Assembly (NCBI GenBank): GCA_949293815.1
Contig: CASFEZ010000008.1
Span: 1 to 64,000 of the forward strand
Source of the DNA: an uncultured Eubacteriales bacterium
Lineage (GTDB): Bacteria > Bacillota > Clostridia > Oscillospirales > Acutalibacteraceae
Reading direction: 5' to 3'
Length of the DNA: 64,000 nucleotides
A model generated the notes under the pieces. It had not been told where the DNA came from. It was given only the letters and a program-made list of their open reading frames with translations, and did not search any database. Both the position numbers and the translations under genes were made by a program. Shown here in pieces: positions 60,610 through 64,000 of this stretch (positions are counted from its first letter, which is position 1; each line of letters opens with the position of its first letter).

Positions 60610-62244
60610 ATGAGCAGCTTTGAGGAAAGACAACCGAATTATCGTTTTGCGACCAAAGAGCCGGATCATATTATGGTCAGCATTTCCGGCGATGCGAAAA
60701 CTTCCATGAGTGTGACCTGGCGTACCGATACGAGCATTGCGGGCGGTTTTTTGCGGTACCGGGAAGCGGGCAGCGGGGTGGAATATACCTGCGACGCTGT
60801 GACCCGGTCGTTTGTGAGCGATGTGAACACCTCGCATATCCACACCGCCACGCCGGTGAACCTGAAGCCCGGCACCAAATATCTGTACACCTGCGGCGAT
60901 ACGACCCATCGCAGCGAGGAATTCTGGTTCACCACCGAGGAGGAGCACTGCGAGAATTTCACTTTTTTGCTGATTTCCGACCACCAGAAGGACGATGACC
61001 ATTACAACCCCAGCTACAAAGCCTTTAATGAAAAGCTAAAAACGGTATTGCGCGCGCACCCGGAGGTTCGGTTCATTCTGACCGCCGGGGACAACACCAA
61101 CTGCGGACAGCATGAGATTCAGTGGAACGCCATGTTCGAGGGAATGGAAGGGGTTATCGAACATCTTCCCTATATGATGTGCTGCGGCAACCACGACAAC
61201 CGGGGGTTCCGGCAGTATTTTCCGGTGGAGGTGGACCGCTATTATGCGGAACCGGCGGAATTTTTTAACGAACAGCTGATGCTGAGCTATCCGCAGAACG
61301 GTCCCGAGGGCTGGCGACCGGAGAACTATGCCTTTGATTACGGCAACGCCCATTTTACGGTTTACGGCGTCAACGAACCGGCGCTGGTTAATGACTGGTC
61401 CATGGCGGATTTGGACAAAACTTCCAAAACCTGGAAAATCGGCGCGTACCACTTTCCCATCTATCCGTCCATTCCCGAGGGGCATAATTTTGACGCTTAC
61501 CCGATGATGCGCCCGTGCATGGAACGGCAGGACATTCTATTTTCCGGTCATGAGCATAACTTTGCCCGTAGCTTTCCCATGCGGAATGAAAGCATTTACG
61601 ACCGCCCGTCCGAAGGGACGGTGCATTATATGCTGGGCAACAGCAACGCGAACCCGCCGGGCAGCGATTCGGTGCAAAAGGTCTGGCATGCCGCCTTTCA
61701 TCCCCAGGCGGAGCCGGTTTCCATGTTCGGTCTGGTCAAGATTCAGGGACGAAAGCTGACCATCACCGGCTTTTTTGACGACGGACGCATGGTGGATGAA
61801 TGCACGATTGACAAGGATAAAGATCTGATTACCCCCTATGCGCTGGCGCCTGTTTACCGGTCGGTACGCACCTGTTTTAAGGGCTATGCGCTGGGTCTCG
61901 CGGGGGTCAACGCGGTGCCCGAACAGGTGGACGGGGTATGGCATCTGCCCTTCGGCACGCTGGCGGCCTTTATCGGCGGCACGGTGATTCGGGAAAAGGA
62001 CAAAATCACCATCGCTTTTTACCGCCATCGGGCGACCTATACCTGCGGCAGCGCCATTGCCCAGACCGACCGGGGCGAACTGGACATGGGGCACCCGGTC
62101 TATCGGGGCGCGGCGGGACAGCTGTTTATTCCCATAGACGGCGCTTGCAAGCCCTTTGACATGACCTGGACCTATGCGGAGCGGAACCGGTTTATCAATA
62201 TTCAAAATGAAAACGAAGACAAGCCCGTGCCCTATCAGCCATAA
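60610..62244 (+). CDS. Purple-acid-phosphatase-like metallophosphoesterase
   Basis: 544 residues. N-terminal FN3-like PAP domain (about 18-105; MSVTWRTDTSIAGGFLRY), calcineurin-like catalytic domain with SDHQKDD, TAGDNTNCG, CCGNHDNRG and SGHEHNFAR as metal motifs, then a C-terminal ~130 residues resembling a copper-amine-oxidase-N/stalk domain (YALAPVYRSVRTCFKGYA). Such enzymes are usually exported, yet no signal peptide is seen. Substrate: phosphomonoesters or diesters, not known. Confidence 0.87.
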   Translation: MSSFEERQPNYRFATKEPDHIMVSISGDAKTSMSVTWRTDTSIAGGFLRYREAGSGVEYTCDAVTRSFVSDVNTSHIHTATPVNLKPGTKYLYTCGDTTHRSEEFWFTTEEEHCENFTFLLISDHQKDDDHYNPSYKAFNEKLKTVLRAHPEVRFILTAGDNTNCGQHEIQWNAMFEGMEGVIEHLPYMMCCGNHDNRGFRQYFPVEVDRYYAEPAEFFNEQLMLSYPQNGPEGWRPENYAFDYGNAHFTVYGVNEPALVNDWSMADLDKTSKTWKIGAYHFPIYPSIPEGHNFDAYPMMRPCMERQDILFSGHEHNFARSFPMRNESIYDRPSEGTVHYMLGNSNANPPGSDSVQKVWHAAFHPQAEPVSMFGLVKIQGRKLTITGFFDDGRMVDECTIDKDKDLITPYALAPVYRSVRTCFKGYALGLAGVNAVPEQVDGVWHLPFGTLAAFIGGTVIREKDKITIAFYRHRATYTCGSAIAQTDRGELDMGHPVYRGAAGQLFIPIDGACKPFDMTWTYAERNRFINIQNENEDKPVPYQP

Positions 62245-62254
62245 TCTAATAACA

Positions 62255-62288
62255 TAAAAAGCAGAGAGCGTCATTCTCTCTGCTTTCC
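62255..62288 (+). terminator. Terminator after the metallophosphoesterase gene
   Basis: AAAGCAGAGAG pairs with CTCTCTGCTTT around a ~7-nt loop. Confidence 0.75.
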
Positions 62289-62312
62289 ATACTTAGGGGG
62301 AAAAATTGCATC

Positions 62313-63236
62313 ATGAATTATCTGGTTCTCGGCGCAGGCGGTACCGGCGGGTGTGTTGGAGGGTATCTCGCAAAGAGCGGACGGGATGTGACGTTAATTG
62401 CCCGGGGCGCGCATCTTGCTGCCATCCATCACAATGGCTTGACCGTTCATTCCGCCCGACTGGGGAACTTTACCGTGCATCCCGCCGCCTGTTGTGAAAC
62501 GGATTATCACGATACGCCGGATGTGATTTTTGTCTGCGTAAAAAGCTACTCCCTTCCAGCACTCCTGCCGTTTTTACAGCGCGTGAGCACAAAAGATACC
62601 GTTGTCATCCCCCTTTTGAATGTATTCGGTACCGGCGGCGATTTGCAGCCGAATCTTGCGGGGACGGTCACCGACGGGTGTATGTACATCTACAGCATGC
62701 TGGAACGACCCGGCGTCATTGCCCAGCCGACGGATATCTTTCGGGTATTCTTTGGCTACCGCAAAACGCAGGCGCATATAGCGGATAAAAAGCTTTGGCA
62801 GGTAGAGCGGGACTTAAAAGCCTGCGGCATTGACGCCTGCCTTTCGGCGCATATCGAAGAAGAAGCGCTGACAAAATTCAGCTTTGTATCGCCTTTGGGC
62901 GCGGCAGAATATTTTTACCGCGCCGCAAACGGTGATTTTGTTAAGCCCGGTGAAAAGCAGGATTTTCTGCTTGCCCTGATGGGCGAGGTTCGCGCTCTGG
63001 GACAGGCGATGGGCACCCCGCTGCCGGAGGACATTCTTTTCCGCAACCTGCGCCTTTTACAGGACATGAAACCGCAGGGGACGACCTCGATGCTGCGGGA
63101 TATGGAAACCGGCAGACCATCGGAGTTTGACGGTTTGATTGCCCGTGTCGCCCGCCTTGGCCGCCGGTACGGAATTGCCACCCCCTGTTATGACAAAGTC
63201 ATAGAAACATACAACCGAAGCACCGCCAATCGCTGA
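62313..63236 (+). CDS. Ketopantoate reductase family protein (PanE/ApbA-like)
   Basis: 307 residues. N-terminal Rossmann site YLVLGAGGTGGCVGGYLA, VCVKSYSL typical of the family, C-terminal helical domain with SMLRDMETGRPSEFDGL (the E-x-D-x-L pattern of ApbA_C). It reduces 2-dehydropantoate or a similar 2-oxo acid with NADPH. The catalytic Lys region is EEALTKFSFVSPLGA. Whether it is the true pantothenate enzyme cannot be decided; no pan genes are nearby. Confidence 0.87.
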   Translation: MNYLVLGAGGTGGCVGGYLAKSGRDVTLIARGAHLAAIHHNGLTVHSARLGNFTVHPAACCETDYHDTPDVIFVCVKSYSLPALLPFLQRVSTKDTVVIPLLNVFGTGGDLQPNLAGTVTDGCMYIYSMLERPGVIAQPTDIFRVFFGYRKTQAHIADKKLWQVERDLKACGIDACLSAHIEEEALTKFSFVSPLGAAEYFYRAANGDFVKPGEKQDFLLALMGEVRALGQAMGTPLPEDILFRNLRLLQDMKPQGTTSMLRDMETGRPSEFDGLIARVARLGRRYGIATPCYDKVIETYNRSTANR

Positions 63237-63254
63237 ACGCCGCTGATGCACATA

Positions 63255-63641
63255 TTACCCGTTTAATATATACATCAGCGCAAACAGAAGCTCCTTATCC
63301 GCATTCTCCGCATTGAGCAGCATCATCAGCGACAGCAGCAGGGCTGTTTCCTGGTCGGTATCGTTCATGCCGAAAAAATTGCGCAGGATATTTTTGTGCA
63401 TCCCGTCCTCTGCGGGCGTCGCGGTCTGGGGTCGGTCGGGAAATTCCACGGGCATGGAAATGCGCCGGGTCTGGTCGGGAATGCGGCGGGGCGGCTCCCC
63501 TGCCCGCTCCGCTTCTTGCGGCTGCGCGGCAAGCTCGCTCATCGCCTGCTTGGCGGTCAGATCCGCCCGGCGCTGCATTTCCTTTACCCGTTCAAAGGCC
63601 TGCTCCTGCATTTTTTTCATTTCTGCATAGGAGTAGTTCAT
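63255..63641 (-). CDS. Hypothetical protein, 128 residues
   Basis: N-terminal charged helix/coiled coil (MNYSYAEMKKMQEQAFERVKEM), Pro/Arg-rich middle, then a hydrophobic helix-rich C terminus (TALLLSLMMLLNAENADKELLFALMYIL) without Lys/Arg. The start overlaps the previous gene by 4 bp (ATGA). No family recognised. The C-terminal half resembles that of its neighbour in style, so the two may interact. Confidence 0.65.
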   Translation of the reverse strand: MNYSYAEMKKMQEQAFERVKEMQRRADLTAKQAMSELAAQPQEAERAGEPPRRIPDQTRRISMPVEFPDRPQTATPAEDGMHKNILRNFFGMNDTDQETALLLSLMMLLNAENADKELLFALMYILNG

Positions 63642-63955
63642 TTTCGTCCCCCCAATTCCATGATACGCGGCAGCACCGACAGCATGCGCAGCAGCTGCAT
63701 AGCCTCGTCCACCCTGCCCTGTTTATCGCGGCTGAGCAGCGGCTTTAAGGCCATTAAAAAATCACAGCGTGGGTCGGGGCGGTTCAGCATACTGGCTACT
63801 TTGCTGATCTGACCGAGCATCTGCGGGTCCATTCCGCCGAGATTCGGCATTTGCTGCCCGGCTGCACCGCCGGATCCCAGAAGGCTTTTTGCGGTTTCCT
63901 GTAGTTTTTTCATATCCTCATCGCTGATAGAGGATAAGATTTCCGAAAGTTCCAT
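63638..63955 (-). CDS. Hypothetical protein, 105 residues
   Basis: Acidic N terminus (MELSEILSSISDEDMKKLQ), Gly/Met/Gln-rich middle (GSGGAAGQQMPNLGGMDPQM) and a helical C-terminal half (SMLNRPDPRCDFLMALKPLL). TAGGAG precedes the ATG and a preceding ORF ends 8 bp upstream. Pairs of such small acidic proteins occur in Clostridia; function unknown. Confidence 0.65.
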   Translation of the reverse strand: MELSEILSSISDEDMKKLQETAKSLLGSGGAAGQQMPNLGGMDPQMLGQISKVASMLNRPDPRCDFLMALKPLLSRDKQGRVDEAMQLLRMLSVLPRIMELGGRK

Positions 63956-63963
63956 ATGTACTC

Positions 63964-64000
63964 CTATTGTTCATCCAATATTTTTTTGACTTCAGGCGAA
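63964..64000 (-). CDS. C-terminal end of an upstream gene (fragment)
   Basis: The last 11 sense codons read SPEVKKILDEQ then TAG, placed directly before the 105-residue gene. Too short to identify; it suggests the operon of small proteins begins outside the window. Confidence 0.4.
   Translation of the reverse strand, partial: SPEVKKILDEQ

Overview
The window looks like a chromosomal segment of an anaerobic, fermentative, low-to-mid GC Firmicute of the Clostridia, probably an Oscillospirales/Ruminococcaceae-type gut organism. Reasons seen in the sequence: strong AGGAGG ribosome sites, sigma-A promoters of the TTGACA-17-TATAAT kind, a T-box in front of pheST, a dockerin-bearing secreted protein, pyruvate phosphate dikinase, HydE, a Cys-type sulfatase and several glycoside hydrolases. 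The genus cannot be fixed from the window alone. No rRNA, tRNA, CRISPR array or intact transposase was seen.

Layout. 1-6.6 kb: start of metG, then a nucleoside-type BMP/ABC uptake operon (lipoprotein, ATPase, two permeases) behind a long structured leader, then an ADP-ribosylglycohydrolase. 6.8-7.9 kb: about 1 kb without a credible gene but with a perfect promoter at one end, an intrinsic terminator at the other and dense hairpins and internal repeats between. I read it as a large noncoding RNA gene of unknown class, the most interesting object in the window. 7.9-15.6 kb: an unrecognised protein carrying an orphan decarboxylase-beta-type glycine-rich motif, T-box plus pheST, a divergent LysR/aldo-keto reductase pair and three tiny membrane proteins. 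15.7-27.3 kb: a two-component system with an FtsX-type ABC transporter behind a triple 11-bp-spaced operator, a dockerin protein, and a MarR-controlled heterodimeric ABC exporter. 27.4-33.0 kb: walJ, rlmH, a GH20 hexosaminidase and two glycosyltransferase-type genes.

33.2-37.8 kb is a redox module: thioredoxin with a Crp/Fnr-like site at the class II activator position, the Crp/Fnr regulator, CoA-disulfide reductase with a rhodanese domain, a NifX-like protein with a His/Cys tail, CcdA and a TlpA-like thioredoxin. 37.9-50.2 kb is mainly metabolic and housekeeping: PPDK, GH2 glycosidase, DUF1292, HflX (apparently lacking a normal start codon), an SDR, a cation efflux protein, a HAD phosphatase, HydE and a sulfatase.

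50.4-58.9 kb is an accessory block of poorly known proteins: a polytopic membrane protein, two paralogous propeller-like proteins around a lipoprotein, a DUF4085-like protein, and an inserted Rhs C-terminal (toxin-tip-like) fragment with a TAATG-coupled membrane partner. The insert is framed by two nearly identical 185-bp direct repeats. 59.0-64.0 kb: an AAA/DUF4143 ATPase behind four 10-mers spaced exactly 33 bp, a purple-acid-phosphatase-like metallophosphoesterase, a ketopantoate-reductase-family protein and two small hypothetical proteins.
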